NCBI GenBank assembly: GCA_964540515.1
Contig: CAZIMS010000006.1
Coordinates: 1 to 64,000 of the forward strand
Length of the DNA: 64,000 nucleotides
Reading direction: 5' to 3'
Origin: JAOAGA01 sp964540515
GTDB lineage: Bacteria > CALINM01
The notes below the pieces were generated by a model. It saw only the letters and a list, made by a program, of their open reading frames with translations, was not told the DNA's origin and ran no database searches. The translations under genes were made by a program, and so were the position numbers. Of the stretch, positions 7,580 through 16,486 are shown piece by piece (within the stretch, counting starts at the first letter, position 1; each line of letters starts with the position of its first letter).

Positions 7580-8578
7580 TTATTTCCAACAATGGGGATC
7601 AGGATTATTAAAGTCTCCTGCTACCATAAAGGCTCTGGCTTTACAGCCACCCAAACAGTTTTCATATATATTGCAACTTAAACATTTTCCTTGGGGCTTG
7701 GGGTTTCTTAAGATAGTTAAGACGGGCGACTCTTTCCATAACTTTATTATATCGTCTTTTAAAACATTACCAATAACTATTGAGATAAACCCACAGGGGG
7801 TAATATCACCATTGGAATGAATATTTAATGATAGTTTACCACAGGTACTGCCACTTACGAGGGGTCTTTCTTTATACTCAGGTAAAAGATGCATTATTGG
7901 ATCGTCAAAGGAAACTGTTATTTCAGGATTATTTTTCTTAATTTCTAATGCTCTTTTGTAAAAATTTTTCCATTCCTCTGGGGATAGATCAAGTTTTTCC
8001 ATATTTTTGTATCCCATGCCAGTGCATTTATAATTGTGAAGGAAAAGCTGTCTAACTTTGTATTTTTTAACTATGGGGATGATCTCTTCAAAGTCATCTT
8101 TATTAAGCTTACTGATTACCATTGATATTGTCGTTTTAACATTTTCATTGGCTAAGTTATCCAGTGCAAGCAATGCCTGTTGGAAACTGCCTTTCTTATT
8201 TCTAAAAGTATCATGTACTTCTTCTTTGGGACTATCTATGCTTATGCCTACAGATGTAAAGCCTGCTTTTTTTATCTCTTTGGCACAGTCTTTGTCAAGT
8301 AGATAGCCATTGCTATTCATCGAACAATGTAAACCCCTTTGACTTGAATATCTAACAAAATCAAAGAGCCAAGGGACAAGTAATGGCTCACCTCCACCAA
8401 TATTTAAAAATGGTACCTTCCAATCGGATAGTATATCAGAAATCTTTTTAAAATCTTCAAAGCCAAGCTCATCTTCAGCCTTTATATCCCTTGAGTAGCA
8501 ATGGTGGCAGTTGAAGTTACACCTATAAGATAGGGAAATATTAATTGTAAGGGGAGCACTTAAAAAAAAACTATTCAT
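7580..8578 (-). CDS. GeoRSP-type radical SAM/SPASM peptide-modifying enzyme
   Basis: A 332-aa radical SAM protein. The 4Fe-4S motif CNFNCHHC (C20, C24, C27) is followed by the GGGEPLL SAM-binding loop. The C-terminal SPASM domain has cysteines in GSTCGKLSLNIHSNGDITPCGF, CLSCNIYENCLGGC and the terminal HCWK. PqqE, MftC and AlbA-type enzymes share this layout and crosslink or otherwise modify peptides held by a PqqD-type chaperone. The gene overlaps the upstream PqqD-like gene by 8 nt and is followed after 14 nt by the 17-codon ORF, then the SPASM-only gene, the order expected of a GeoRSP cassette. The chemistry is unknown. Confidence 0.9.
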   Translation of the reverse strand: MNSFFLSAPLTINISLSYRCNFNCHHCYSRDIKAEDELGFEDFKKISDILSDWKVPFLNIGGGEPLLVPWLFDFVRYSSQRGLHCSMNSNGYLLDKDCAKEIKKAGFTSVGISIDSPKEEVHDTFRNKKGSFQQALLALDNLANENVKTTISMVISKLNKDDFEEIIPIVKKYKVRQLFLHNYKCTGMGYKNMEKLDLSPEEWKNFYKRALEIKKNNPEITVSFDDPIMHLLPEYKERPLVSGSTCGKLSLNIHSNGDITPCGFISIVIGNVLKDDIIKLWKESPVLTILRNPKPQGKCLSCNIYENCLGGCKARAFMVAGDFNNPDPHCWK

Positions 8579-8897
8579 AAATAAGAAAACCGTTATCTAT
8601 TAAGTCTTTTAGAAAAACCTTCATATCTTCTAAGGCCACTTCATAGGGTACATCAAAGTCTTTACTAATCTCCTCTGCTAATTGAGGGACTGTTTTTGGT
8701 TCTTTAATCTTATTCCATATATGGTAACCCATGATGTTTAGCTGTGTCATCAAGCCTGACTTTATCAAGGTAAGAACACCAATGTTCTCAGCTTCTTCTA
8801 TCATGCCTTTTGATATTGCCTCTTCTGCTGACTTTAAGTTGTCTTCCTCAAGCCTCTCAAAAACATCATCGGCAATTTTAACGGTCATAACTTTCAT
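8571..8897 (-). CDS. PqqD-family peptide chaperone (GeoRSP type)
   Basis: About 108 aa. The C-terminal half carries the PqqD/RRE signature: LNIMGYHIWNKIKEPKTVPQLAEEI followed by VALEDMKVFLKDLIDNGFL. PqqD proteins bind the leader of a precursor peptide and present it to the partner radical SAM enzyme. The N-terminal half is helical and specific to this subfamily. The longer ORF begins at a TTG (8927) inside the preceding gene; I chose the ATG at 8897 (MKVMTVKIADDVF), 20 nt after that gene's stop, though no strong Shine-Dalgarno marks either. Its end overlaps the radical SAM start, so the two are coupled. Confidence 0.85.
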   Translation of the reverse strand: MKVMTVKIADDVFERLEEDNLKSAEEAISKGMIEEAENIGVLTLIKSGLMTQLNIMGYHIWNKIKEPKTVPQLAEEISKDFDVPYEVALEDMKVFLKDLIDNGFLIYE

Positions 8898-8917
8898 ATT
8901 ATTAGTTTTTCGCAATT

Positions 8918-9670
8918 TTAATGCCAATCAGGAAAGGTAGTTAAATTATCAATTGCTATTATATTAAACCTAAGAGAGTCATCCTTTTTATTGTCAAAAA
9001 AAGAGGGCTCCCTATAAAAAAAATTACTTATAATCTCTATATCTTTATCTTGAAAAAAGCCACCATAGAGATCAAACTCATTGTATAGAAAGGTATTATT
9101 TTTAATAAGAGGATTGTTCACCCCTTCTCTAAGGAAGATAGCAATCCTATTTTTTAAAAAAATGTTATCTTGAACTACAGGATTTGCATTAATAAATCTG
9201 ACAGCAATGGTATTTCCTTTAAAGATGTTTCTTCTTATCTTTATGTTATCACCTGTAAATCTAATACTACCATAACTGTCAAAGAAAAAAGAGTTTTTTA
9301 TCTCACCCTTTGAATGGTGAATATGTAGGTACCAACCGCCTTTTTGAAAAACCGCATTGTTAATGGAAAAGTCGCTATTTTCTAAATGAATAAAGTTTTT
9401 GTCTTCAATATCCGCATTATCTCCATAGCCTTCAATTACTACAGGCTCAGATGCAGTGCCTTCTATTATCAGCCTTGAGTTTTCAAAAATTAGTCCGCTA
9501 TCAAGATCTTTGTGTATCCGTATCTTGGTATTAGGCATTATCCTAACCTTTTGGTTTTTATAAATTAGAGGCTCAGAAATAGTTAAGTCTCCACTAAGTA
9601 AAATCTCTTCTGCCAAAAGATTGTCAAAGCTAATAAATAGAATAAATATTAAGAGGCTAAGTATTCTCAT
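8918..9670 (-). CDS. Secreted right-handed beta-helix (NosD-like) protein
   Basis: A 250-aa protein with Sec signal MRILSLLIFILFISFDNLLA, cut before EEILL. The mature part consists of short repeating turns with Asn ladders (NNPLIKNNTF, NPVVQDNIF, IKIRRNIFKGN), typical of parallel beta-helix PbH1/NosD repeats. Such proteins bind polysaccharides or, for NosD, help metal-cofactor assembly in the periplasm. One of three beta-helix proteins in this array. The start overlaps the YedE-like gene by 14 nt. No nosZ is nearby, so a nitrous oxide reductase role is not supported. Confidence 0.82.
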   Translation of the reverse strand: MRILSLLIFILFISFDNLLAEEILLSGDLTISEPLIYKNQKVRIMPNTKIRIHKDLDSGLIFENSRLIIEGTASEPVVIEGYGDNADIEDKNFIHLENSDFSINNAVFQKGGWYLHIHHSKGEIKNSFFFDSYGSIRFTGDNIKIRRNIFKGNTIAVRFINANPVVQDNIFLKNRIAIFLREGVNNPLIKNNTFLYNEFDLYGGFFQDKDIEIISNFFYREPSFFDNKKDDSLRFNIIAIDNLTTFPDWH

Positions 9671-10724
9671 TTTTTTTCAGAAGAAGGTCATAACTCAAAA
9701 AAGAAAATATTACAATCCCTAACATAACTCCTATCTTACCCATCAAGGCAGGTCCTGACGAATCGGATAATATTCTAAAGTTTTGAACGAAGGCTGATCC
9801 CAAAAGCATCCCTAAAAAGCATACAAAGGCATTTACATCACCCTCACCCATCTTTACAAGCTGTCGGAAGGGACAGCCATCTATTAATACTGCTATATAG
9901 CCAACTAATGACATAGAGATAAAGGACCATAAATATTCTGTATGACTGCCTGATTGTCCTATTATACCCCATCTTAATTTTTCAAAGACAGCGTTTATTG
10001 CCATAGCTGATATAACTAAAAGTGCCAGAGCAATAAAACCAAAGGAGTTTTTGAGTATTACGCTATTTCTAATAGCACCGGTAACACAAAATCGAGAATA
10101 TTGAGCAAATATGCCTATTACAAAACCAAAAATGGATGCATAAAGTATCGGGCTTTTTTCTGCCCCTGCCCCGCTTGTGCTTTCGGCAAAGAGCTCACCC
10201 TTAAAAAAATAAAGTAACATTAGAAAGACCATAGATAGGGGGATTAATATTGATGAGCCATCTCCTTTTTTTGTCTCTATTTTAAAGAGAGAGGTATTTA
10301 TATTTTCCTTTAATAGCCTTACACCTAACCAGACGCCAAAAATTACCCCTAATATACCTGATATGCTATTTAAATCTCCTCCTGCTAACTTAAGCAGCAT
10401 CTTTATTGGACAACCAATAAAGACGGCACTACCTATAATCATAAATATACCACCTAAAAAGGCATAAATGATTGAGGCAGAGTATTTTGTCTTAACCTCT
10501 CTCTTTACCGCAGCAGAGAAGAAGCTTCCTATAACCACAAATATCATCTCCGGTCTTATATACTGCATTAAAGGATTGTTATGAAGTTTTATAGCGCCTG
10601 CAAAGTTTTCCATAAAGCAGGATATGCAGATACCAGTATTTATAGGATTACCTAAGATCGAAAGGGTTGCCCCTAAGATTCCAATTAATAAAGCTGTTAA
10701 AACAAATATTAGCTTTTCTCTCAT
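9657..10724 (-). CDS. YedE-family (YeeE/YedE) putative selenium/sulfur transporter
   Basis: A polytopic membrane protein of about 355 aa. It carries the GNPINTGICISCFMENFAG segment near the N-terminus and paired half-repeats with FIGCPIKMLLKLAGGDLN and DGCPFRQLVKMGEGDVN. These conserved cysteine-containing GCP motifs mark the YeeE/YedE family, whose members move thiosulfate or, in the YedE subgroup, are linked to selenium metabolism. The family-specific ISCFMEN box favours the selenium-associated subgroup. ATG 10724 forms an ATGA overlap with the upstream TPR gene; the TTG at 10730 is rejected. Substrate is an inference. Confidence 0.85.
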   Translation of the reverse strand: MREKLIFVLTALLIGILGATLSILGNPINTGICISCFMENFAGAIKLHNNPLMQYIRPEMIFVVIGSFFSAAVKREVKTKYSASIIYAFLGGIFMIIGSAVFIGCPIKMLLKLAGGDLNSISGILGVIFGVWLGVRLLKENINTSLFKIETKKGDGSSILIPLSMVFLMLLYFFKGELFAESTSGAGAEKSPILYASIFGFVIGIFAQYSRFCVTGAIRNSVILKNSFGFIALALLVISAMAINAVFEKLRWGIIGQSGSHTEYLWSFISMSLVGYIAVLIDGCPFRQLVKMGEGDVNAFVCFLGMLLGSAFVQNFRILSDSSGPALMGKIGVMLGIVIFSFLSYDLLLKKNENT

Positions 10725-11182
10725 CCACAACCACCTTTTAACTTGCTCTCAAAAAGATGGCGAAAATCTCTTAACTCTTCCTTTGCTATTATCTTTTCAC
10801 TAACTATATCTAAAATTCTTCTTATGTTATTGGGGTAGTTACCATCATAAAGAGAAGGCTCTTCTTTTATAGCCCTTGCCATCAGCTCGAGACCTTCTTT
10901 TTCTTTGCCTGTCTCGAAATTGACAAGACCTAAATAAAAGATGGCAAACATATTATTGGACAGTCTTTCGTCTTTGAGAAAGATTATTGCCTCTTCAGTT
11001 TTGTCTTCCTTGAGCAACTCTATTGCCCTGACAACTTCCTTTCTCTTCATCTCCAATTTTAGATAGATAGTTTCTCTGGGATCTTCTTTTGGAATACTTG
11101 TAGAGTAGAGCTCCTTTATTAGTAAGCCCAGGTATGCAGATGAAAGAATAAATGTTATAAGAATTATTAACTTAACCTTCAT
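10721..11182 (-). CDS. Membrane-anchored TPR-like protein
   Basis: 153 aa: an N-terminal hydrophobic segment (residues 4-25, likely an uncleaved anchor), then helical repeats with TPR-like spacing (AIELLKEDKTEEAIIFLKDERLSNNMFAIFYLGLVNFETGKEKEGLELMARAI in pieces) and a C-terminus ending GGCG. Probably a periplasmic protein-protein interaction module. It sits between the PhnD-like lipoprotein (its start directly follows that gene's upstream partner; spacing 0-1 nt) and YedE-like gene (4-nt ATGA overlap), so it belongs to the same unit. No specific family recognised. Confidence 0.7.
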   Translation of the reverse strand: MKVKLIILITFILSSAYLGLLIKELYSTSIPKEDPRETIYLKLEMKRKEVVRAIELLKEDKTEEAIIFLKDERLSNNMFAIFYLGLVNFETGKEKEGLELMARAIKEEPSLYDGNYPNNIRRILDIVSEKIIAKEELRDFRHLFESKLKGGCG

Positions 11183-12079
11183 CTAGTATCTCTGATATGG
11201 TGGAAAATTAATCTTCTTAAGTATCTCTCTTAAACCATCATAATCTTTATCTTGCAACTCATCAAAACCTTCAATCTTTGCTGCTCTAAAGATATTAACC
11301 CTTTCACCATTGATATCCACTGTGGTATCTTTATTTATTTTTAATAATGCCTTTTTCACTTTATCTACTAAGTCTTTAGGTAAATCCTTCCTATATCCAA
11401 AGGTACAATAAGGATGAATCTCTGTCTTGGCTATAATCTTAAAATCTTCATCAAGTTTTATCTTACCCTCTTTCTGCATCTCTTCTAAATCGAGCAAGGG
11501 GGCAGTCCCCGCATCATAGGCTCCAAACCATACGCCATAGATTATCTTCTCATGCTGAAAGGAATGAGATGGTTGGTATAATATTTTTAAGTCTCTATAG
11601 GGGTCAATACCTTCTCTCAACATCATCTCAAACTGAGTTACGTAGCCAAAGGGAGCAAAGGTAGGACCAAAGATCATTTTTTTACCCTTTAGATCCTTTA
11701 TTGAGTTTATGGAGCTGTCTTTTCTTGCTATTATGGTTCCCATAGTTTTTGAACCATATATACCATTTTTCTCTGCCAATAAGAGATTTACTCCATATTC
11801 TTTGTTTAAGATGATATACAAGATTGAGTTTGTATGGGTAAAGTCGTATTGTTCCTTCTTAAACTTCTCCTCAAAATCAACTGTATCAATGGCAGAAAGG
11901 ACGAAATTGTATCCTGTCTCTTTTTTTAGATACTCAACGAGAGGCTCAAACCTTTCTTTGGTTTCCTTCTCACTATTACATATCATAAAGCCAATTTTAT
12001 AGGTGCTTTTATCCCCTACCTTACCTTTACAGGCAGTAACAGCAAAAATAAGTAATAAGATATAGGCTAATTTTCTCAT
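11183..12079 (-). CDS. PhnD-like periplasmic substrate-binding lipoprotein
   Basis: About 298 aa beginning MRKLAYILLLIFAVTACKG, a lipoprotein signal with lipobox VTAC. The mature region has the PhnD/phosphonate-binding fold hallmarks: IGFMICNSEKETKERFEPLVEYLKKETGY, DLKGKKMIFGPTFAPFGY, and the C-terminal DLPKDLVDKVKKALLKI. The usual role is capture of phosphonate, phosphite or another oxyanion for an ABC importer, but no permease or ATPase is nearby, so it may be a sensor or accessory protein. An upstream in-frame start at 12109 is rejected because it would bury the signal peptide; AAGGGATG precedes ATG 12079. Confidence 0.85.
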   Translation of the reverse strand: MRKLAYILLLIFAVTACKGKVGDKSTYKIGFMICNSEKETKERFEPLVEYLKKETGYNFVLSAIDTVDFEEKFKKEQYDFTHTNSILYIILNKEYGVNLLLAEKNGIYGSKTMGTIIARKDSSINSIKDLKGKKMIFGPTFAPFGYVTQFEMMLREGIDPYRDLKILYQPSHSFQHEKIIYGVWFGAYDAGTAPLLDLEEMQKEGKIKLDEDFKIIAKTEIHPYCTFGYRKDLPKDLVDKVKKALLKINKDTTVDINGERVNIFRAAKIEGFDELQDKDYDGLREILKKINFPPYQRY

Positions 12080-12157
12080 TATATAAACATCCCTTATAAA
12101 AATTATCAAACTGTTAAAAATCTGTCATATAACTACTGGTTGGTTTTTAAAAATTCA

Positions 12158-13156
12158 CTATTTTTCTTTAAAAAGCTTTATATTTTTTAAGTTTTCAATG
12201 TTTTCTATTTTGCTATCACCTTTCAGGTAGATATCATATCTGCCATTTTTATTAAAGGTTAGGTTATCCATAATGAGGTAAGTACTATCAATAGATATGC
12301 CATCAAGTAGATTTTGAGAGATCTCACTATCTATAATCTCTACTTTTGAGCCTTCAAAGGAGACCCCTCTTAAAAGGGCTCCCCTTGATACTAACCTCTT
12401 TGCCTTTATCTCTGAGCTTCTGCTATAAAAGTTTTGCATGCTTTCAAGTATAATAAGATTTGATATGCTTGCTTTTGATAATCTTGCTTTAAGTCCAAAA
12501 AGGTAGTTGTTGTTAATCTCTATATTTTCTATTGTAACATCGCTATATAGAAAATTCATGCCTCCATAGTTGTTATAAATAGTGGTATTAGTAACAGAAG
12601 CCTTAGAGTTTCTAAATTGCAAAGCTGTATTATTGTTATAAAAGCTACAATTATGAATGTTTATAACCCCTTCTTGGCTCTGAAAACCTCTTAAGTTTTC
12701 CCGAAAGATTGTGTTTGCCACGTTTATATTTGAAAAATGTGAGTGCAGTGCCATATAGGCATCTTCAAATATAGCATGATTAAAAACGGACTCATTATCA
12801 ACAGTCATTACACTAAAACCCAACCACCTTCCCTTCCCCTTTTTGTCTGATTCAAATATGACAGGGTTGTCAAGCTCTCCGTTTACAATAACCCTACCTT
12901 GACTTAATATCTCACTCTCACCTATACCATCTCCATCACTATCTAAATAGATAAAAACTAATCTTGTTCCTGCCTTTATTGTAAGGGTGGCATTCTCATT
13001 TACCGTAACCCTACCCTCAATATAGACAATACCAGATAATGTAATATCTCCTTCCAAAGTAAGGTCTTTTAACCTTACATTTGTGTATTCCTCTGCATGG
13101 AGATTGCAAAAACTAATAATAAATATCAGCAAAGATAATATTGTTCTTATTTTCAT
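12158..13156 (-). CDS. Secreted right-handed beta-helix (NosD-like) protein
   Basis: 332 aa with signal peptide MKIRTILSLLIFIISFCNLHA. The mature part starts with a cap (LTLEGDITLSGIVYIEGRVTVNENATLTI in pieces) and continues with many PbH1-like turns (FYNNNTALQFRNSKASVTNTTIYNNYGG is one example in pieces). It is the longest of the three beta-helix proteins here. It also carries an acidic DSDGDG-type Ca-binding-like loop (LDSDGDGIGE, about residues 72-81). It overlaps the 3' end of the adjacent beta-helix lipoprotein gene by 44 nt. The fold assignment is firm; ligand unknown. Confidence 0.82.
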   Translation of the reverse strand: MKIRTILSLLIFIISFCNLHAEEYTNVRLKDLTLEGDITLSGIVYIEGRVTVNENATLTIKAGTRLVFIYLDSDGDGIGESEILSQGRVIVNGELDNPVIFESDKKGKGRWLGFSVMTVDNESVFNHAIFEDAYMALHSHFSNINVANTIFRENLRGFQSQEGVINIHNCSFYNNNTALQFRNSKASVTNTTIYNNYGGMNFLYSDVTIENIEINNNYLFGLKARLSKASISNLIILESMQNFYSRSSEIKAKRLVSRGALLRGVSFEGSKVEIIDSEISQNLLDGISIDSTYLIMDNLTFNKNGRYDIYLKGDSKIENIENLKNIKLFKEK

Positions 13157-13889
13157 AACTTTTTATATTAATGAGATTAAAATCAATGCAGTCAATATTC
13201 ATTATAACTCCGTATAAGTTGTTCCTCACCAGTATATTCTCAACCTTCCGTGGACATTCTTTTAAAAGTAACCCTTCTTCGTTTTCAATAATAGTCAGAT
13301 TATAAAGCTCGCTACTAAAAGATTTATTAATAATAGCTGTCTCATTTCCTGAGAAAAGACTATCTTTTATTACAGCGAAACCGTAGTTATCTAAATTAGA
13401 TAGGGCAATCTTATTTTTTTTGAAGGTAACATTTTTAAGAGAGAAACTGCCTTTAAGTAGATTAATGGCGTTATAAGAGTTTGATATTTCTATATTCTCA
13501 CCTTCAAGAGTACCACCATTTATAATTATTCCACCCCAGTCAATACCTTCCTTTGACAGAGAGCTTATCTTTACGGGTTTTTCACTTTTTCCTTTTATTA
13601 TTAATCTGCCTTCCACCATTAACTCTATCTCTGGCATGAGAAATGTAGGCTCTGTTCTTGATATATCTGTCTTTTCAACTAATATTTCCGTACCCTCTTC
13701 AATCTCAACTTTTGCGTCATTAGTAATTAATAAATCCTTCTCAACAATGACAGTACCTTTTAACTTAATATCACGACTAATAATGCCCCCTATCCTTATA
13801 GGCTCTTCTAAAGGGTATATCTGTTTATCCCCCAACTGGGATGTACAGGCAGATAAAAAAAGTGAGAGAAATAACAAAAAAACTACCAT
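13113..13889 (-). CDS. Beta-helix lipoprotein
   Basis: 258 aa. The N-terminus MVVFLLFLSLFLSACTS is a lipoprotein signal with lipobox LSAC. The rest has the same cap-plus-turns pattern as its neighbours (RIGGIISRDIKLKGTVIVEKDLLITNDAKVEIEEGTEI in pieces), with PbH1-like turns later. It looks like a paralogue of the proteins at 8918 and 12158 but is membrane-anchored rather than soluble. The start overlaps the preceding gene by 7 nt, and its 3' end overlaps the next by 44 nt. Function unknown; likely a periplasmic scaffold. Confidence 0.78.
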   Translation of the reverse strand: MVVFLLFLSLFLSACTSQLGDKQIYPLEEPIRIGGIISRDIKLKGTVIVEKDLLITNDAKVEIEEGTEILVEKTDISRTEPTFLMPEIELMVEGRLIIKGKSEKPVKISSLSKEGIDWGGIIINGGTLEGENIEISNSYNAINLLKGSFSLKNVTFKKNKIALSNLDNYGFAVIKDSLFSGNETAIINKSFSSELYNLTIIENEEGLLLKECPRKVENILVRNNLYGVIMNIDCIDFNLINIKSYENKNNIIFADIYY

Positions 13890-14356
13890 ATACCTTTCTC
13901 TATTAAAAACTCTTTTATGGTTCTCTTTATCTTTCCCTTCTTGTCAACAAGTAGTTTAAGCTCTTCTAAATCTTTCTGGGTAAACCTTCTTGAAAGATTT
14001 GTTAATGCCTCTATTAGAGTAGCAAATCTTAAGTCTTCTTCGATCTTTTTTCTGTAATAGACAGATACCTTTCTATCGTTACCCAAATAAATCTTCTTTG
14101 TCTTTTCACTCTCAAAGGTAAAGGCAATAATATCTACTACCTCTTTATCTATAAGTTTACCAGTAGATGCTTTATCTATCTCTTTTAATAGTACATTTAT
14201 GCCTGTCTTCTCTTTGATATACAGATCAAGTAAGTTTGCTATAAGATAGGATTCACTATTGTTTTTTTCATAACCAACAAATAACTCCGGGCCAAAACAG
14301 GCCTTTGCATCACTGAATATTAAAAAAATTATAAAGAAAAAGAAGGTCTTTCTCAT
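13883..14356 (-). CDS. Secreted OpuAC-like short substrate-binding domain
   Basis: 157 aa with signal peptide MRKTFFFFIIFLIFSDAKA. The mature start CFGPELFVGYEKNNSESYLIANLL and the ending IKRTIKEFLIEKGIW resemble the first and last parts of glycine-betaine/osmoprotectant-binding (OpuAC/YehZ) lobes. At about half the family's length it contains one lobe at most, so it may be a reduced or degenerate binding protein. It starts in a 4-nt overlap with the polyferredoxin gene. No ABC partner is present. Identification is tentative. Confidence 0.6.
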   Translation of the reverse strand: MRKTFFFFIIFLIFSDAKACFGPELFVGYEKNNSESYLIANLLDLYIKEKTGINVLLKEIDKASTGKLIDKEVVDIIAFTFESEKTKKIYLGNDRKVSVYYRKKIEEDLRFATLIEALTNLSRRFTQKDLEELKLLVDKKGKIKRTIKEFLIEKGIW

Positions 14357-15612
14357 ACAAATCTAAAAAGCCACTTTATGATGATATATTCAATAATAAA
14401 AAAGATAAAGGTAAAAAGAGCCGTTAAGGGTAACCAAAGGGTCTTTCTCTCTTTAAATATTTTTAGTGCTCCTACAATATAGAAAAGCATAGGAATGACT
14501 AAAAGGATAATCCTAAAATAATCAATAGGTATAATGTCACCAGGTATGTCAAAATTATAATCTGCCCTCAAGGCTACCACATCTTTACCCGAAGGGTCAA
14601 TAATTGCATAGGGCAAAAAACCAATGCGTGAGTTTATCTTTACTAGAGCAAGTATTAGATGTACTGAAAAGGTTGAGTAAATGAAGTAAGATATATGCTT
14701 TAAGAAATGCTCTTTAGAGAAAAGATTTATTAAAGCAGCTGATAACAAAAAAAAGGCTAAAGGGTAAATGAAGACACCAAAGAAGGTGGTAATTGGAAGT
14801 ATCAATTTATTAGATAAAGCAAATAACTCTGTAATCTTATAGGGTATATAAACAAAAACTTCTCTTACCTCCCTTACAACTCTTATAAAAGCCATAAATG
14901 TAAGGCCTGTTAATACAGAAAAGATAAAGAAATCATTCCTACTGAAATGTGGCAAGGCAAGACCTTTAAAAGGGTTTGTAAGGGTTAGTTTAAGTCCCTC
15001 ACTACCTCTAAAACAACGAAGACAGAGGTGGCATTCTTCTTTTTTAGGCTTCGCAGGGTTTAAAAATAGGGGGCATGTATTTCTTACTTTACAACCATCC
15101 TCACCTTTAACCCTTAGAGCAGAAAAGAGGCCGTAAAACTTTAAAAATGCGTTGGCTGGGCAAAGTAAAAAACAAAAACTATTGCCACGAAAAAGAAGTC
15201 CCATAACTGAAGCAACGAGAAAGGCAATTATGATAAGTAAGGTAGTTAGATGTGGGTGTCGGGAGACATTGAAGGTTATCACCATCATAAATACAAAAAG
15301 TAATGTTATTGCTTGAAGGAAAGAGAAATTTAGGCTGACTTTTTTTTTCAGACCAATTTTTGTCATTAGATAGTTTAACTCTCCAGCAGGACAGATGGCA
15401 CAAAAAACCCTCCCAAAAAAAGCAAAGACAACAGAACCCATGAGAAAGACTACCCAAAATAATATATTGGTAAGATTGGAGTACATAAAAAGCGCATGAG
15501 CGCCCTCACCCGAATAGACACCCCAACCATTAATTATAAGGAATACAGAAAATATTAATATTAGCTTTCTAATGATAGAGACTGTATGGTAAAGAAAGTT
15601 TTCCCTTTTCAT
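14353..15612 (-). CDS. NapH/NosR-like membrane iron-sulfur protein
   Basis: About 419 aa with roughly nine predicted membrane helices. It has two membrane-edge CxxxCP-type motifs (FCAICPAGELNYL and FCFLLCPANAF), as in NapH/NosR/CcoG-like polyferredoxins. A cytoplasmic loop has CKVRNTCPLF and ECHLCLRC, fewer cysteines than the two full CxxCxxCxxxCP clusters of canonical members. It likely carries electrons across or along the inner membrane for a periplasmic partner. GTG 15633 is an alternative start; I prefer ATG 15612 (MKRENFLYHTV), which overlaps the HEAT gene by 44 nt. The electron acceptor is unknown. Confidence 0.8.
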   Translation of the reverse strand: MKRENFLYHTVSIIRKLILIFSVFLIINGWGVYSGEGAHALFMYSNLTNILFWVVFLMGSVVFAFFGRVFCAICPAGELNYLMTKIGLKKKVSLNFSFLQAITLLFVFMMVITFNVSRHPHLTTLLIIIAFLVASVMGLLFRGNSFCFLLCPANAFLKFYGLFSALRVKGEDGCKVRNTCPLFLNPAKPKKEECHLCLRCFRGSEGLKLTLTNPFKGLALPHFSRNDFFIFSVLTGLTFMAFIRVVREVREVFVYIPYKITELFALSNKLILPITTFFGVFIYPLAFFLLSAALINLFSKEHFLKHISYFIYSTFSVHLILALVKINSRIGFLPYAIIDPSGKDVVALRADYNFDIPGDIIPIDYFRIILLVIPMLFYIVGALKIFKERKTLWLPLTALFTFIFFIIEYIIIKWLFRFV

Positions 15613-16486
15613 CAATATAATAGGTCCTCTCACCTGTTAAAACTTCCAACGACCTTGCTGCCCACTCTCTAACCACTACCTCTTTGTCCTTCAAAGCATT
15701 TCTGAGATAAGGTATAGCAGTTGGCTGGTTTAAATCTCCTAAAGCATGGCAGGCTCTTACTCTGGCAATATAATCTGGATTTTTTAGCTCTGCAACAAGG
15801 TATGGTAGTGACTTCTCAGTACCTACCTTGCCTAATGCCCAAATAACATCATATTTGTTTTCTGAATTTATCTGGGTAAGTAGCAAATCCTCTGCTGACT
15901 TATCTCTTATCTCTCCCATTGCTCTAATAAGATAGCCTTGAACATCCTTATTGAGACCATTAAATCTTTGAAAAATTGTTGGTAAGGCTTTAGGTCCCAT
16001 CTTTATAATTGCTCTGGATGCATACTTTTGCACATCTATCTTCTCATCTTGCAATCCCTCTATAATTGTATCAATGCTTGATATATCTCCTATCTCTCCT
16101 AAAGCAAAATACACAACATACCTTCTTGTATATTTCTTATCCTTTGCTATGTCTATTAAAAGAGGGATAGCAGCCTTATTTTTCAGTTTACCTGATAGAG
16201 CGATTAAAAACTCCTTTGTAACAACGTCCTTTTCATCTTTTAGCTTCTTAAGTATAATCTCTGAGAGAAAGGCTCTGCTGTCTTCAGGCACCATTATAAG
16301 TCCACCATAAGCTTTTACCTTTATCTCCTCCTCATTATGCTCAAGAAGTTTAACAAGTTTTTTTATAGCTCCTCTATCACCCTTTTTTGCATCATTAATA
16401 TACTGATCAAGTTTAGAGACTTTAGGTGAACAGGATATAAAAAACAGGAAAAGAAGAATCCAGATATATCTAAATGTTACCTTCAT
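15569..16486 (-). CDS. HEAT-repeat lipoprotein
   Basis: About 305 aa. The signal MKVTFRYIWILLFLFFISC ends in lipobox FISC. The mature protein is a run of PBS-lyase/HEAT-like repeats of about 31 aa (AIPLLIDIAKDKKYTRRYVV, ALGEIGDISSIDTIIEGL, ALGKVGTEKSLPYLVAEL, ALGDLNQPTAIPYLRNAL). It is a periplasmic scaffold-type protein anchored to a membrane. The start shares TAATG with the upstream gene, so expression is coupled. The in-frame GTG at 16492 adds two residues and is less likely. Confidence 0.85.
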   Translation of the reverse strand: MKVTFRYIWILLFLFFISCSPKVSKLDQYINDAKKGDRGAIKKLVKLLEHNEEEIKVKAYGGLIMVPEDSRAFLSEIILKKLKDEKDVVTKEFLIALSGKLKNKAAIPLLIDIAKDKKYTRRYVVYFALGEIGDISSIDTIIEGLQDEKIDVQKYASRAIIKMGPKALPTIFQRFNGLNKDVQGYLIRAMGEIRDKSAEDLLLTQINSENKYDVIWALGKVGTEKSLPYLVAELKNPDYIARVRACHALGDLNQPTAIPYLRNALKDKEVVVREWAARSLEVLTGERTYYIDEKGKLSLPYSLYH

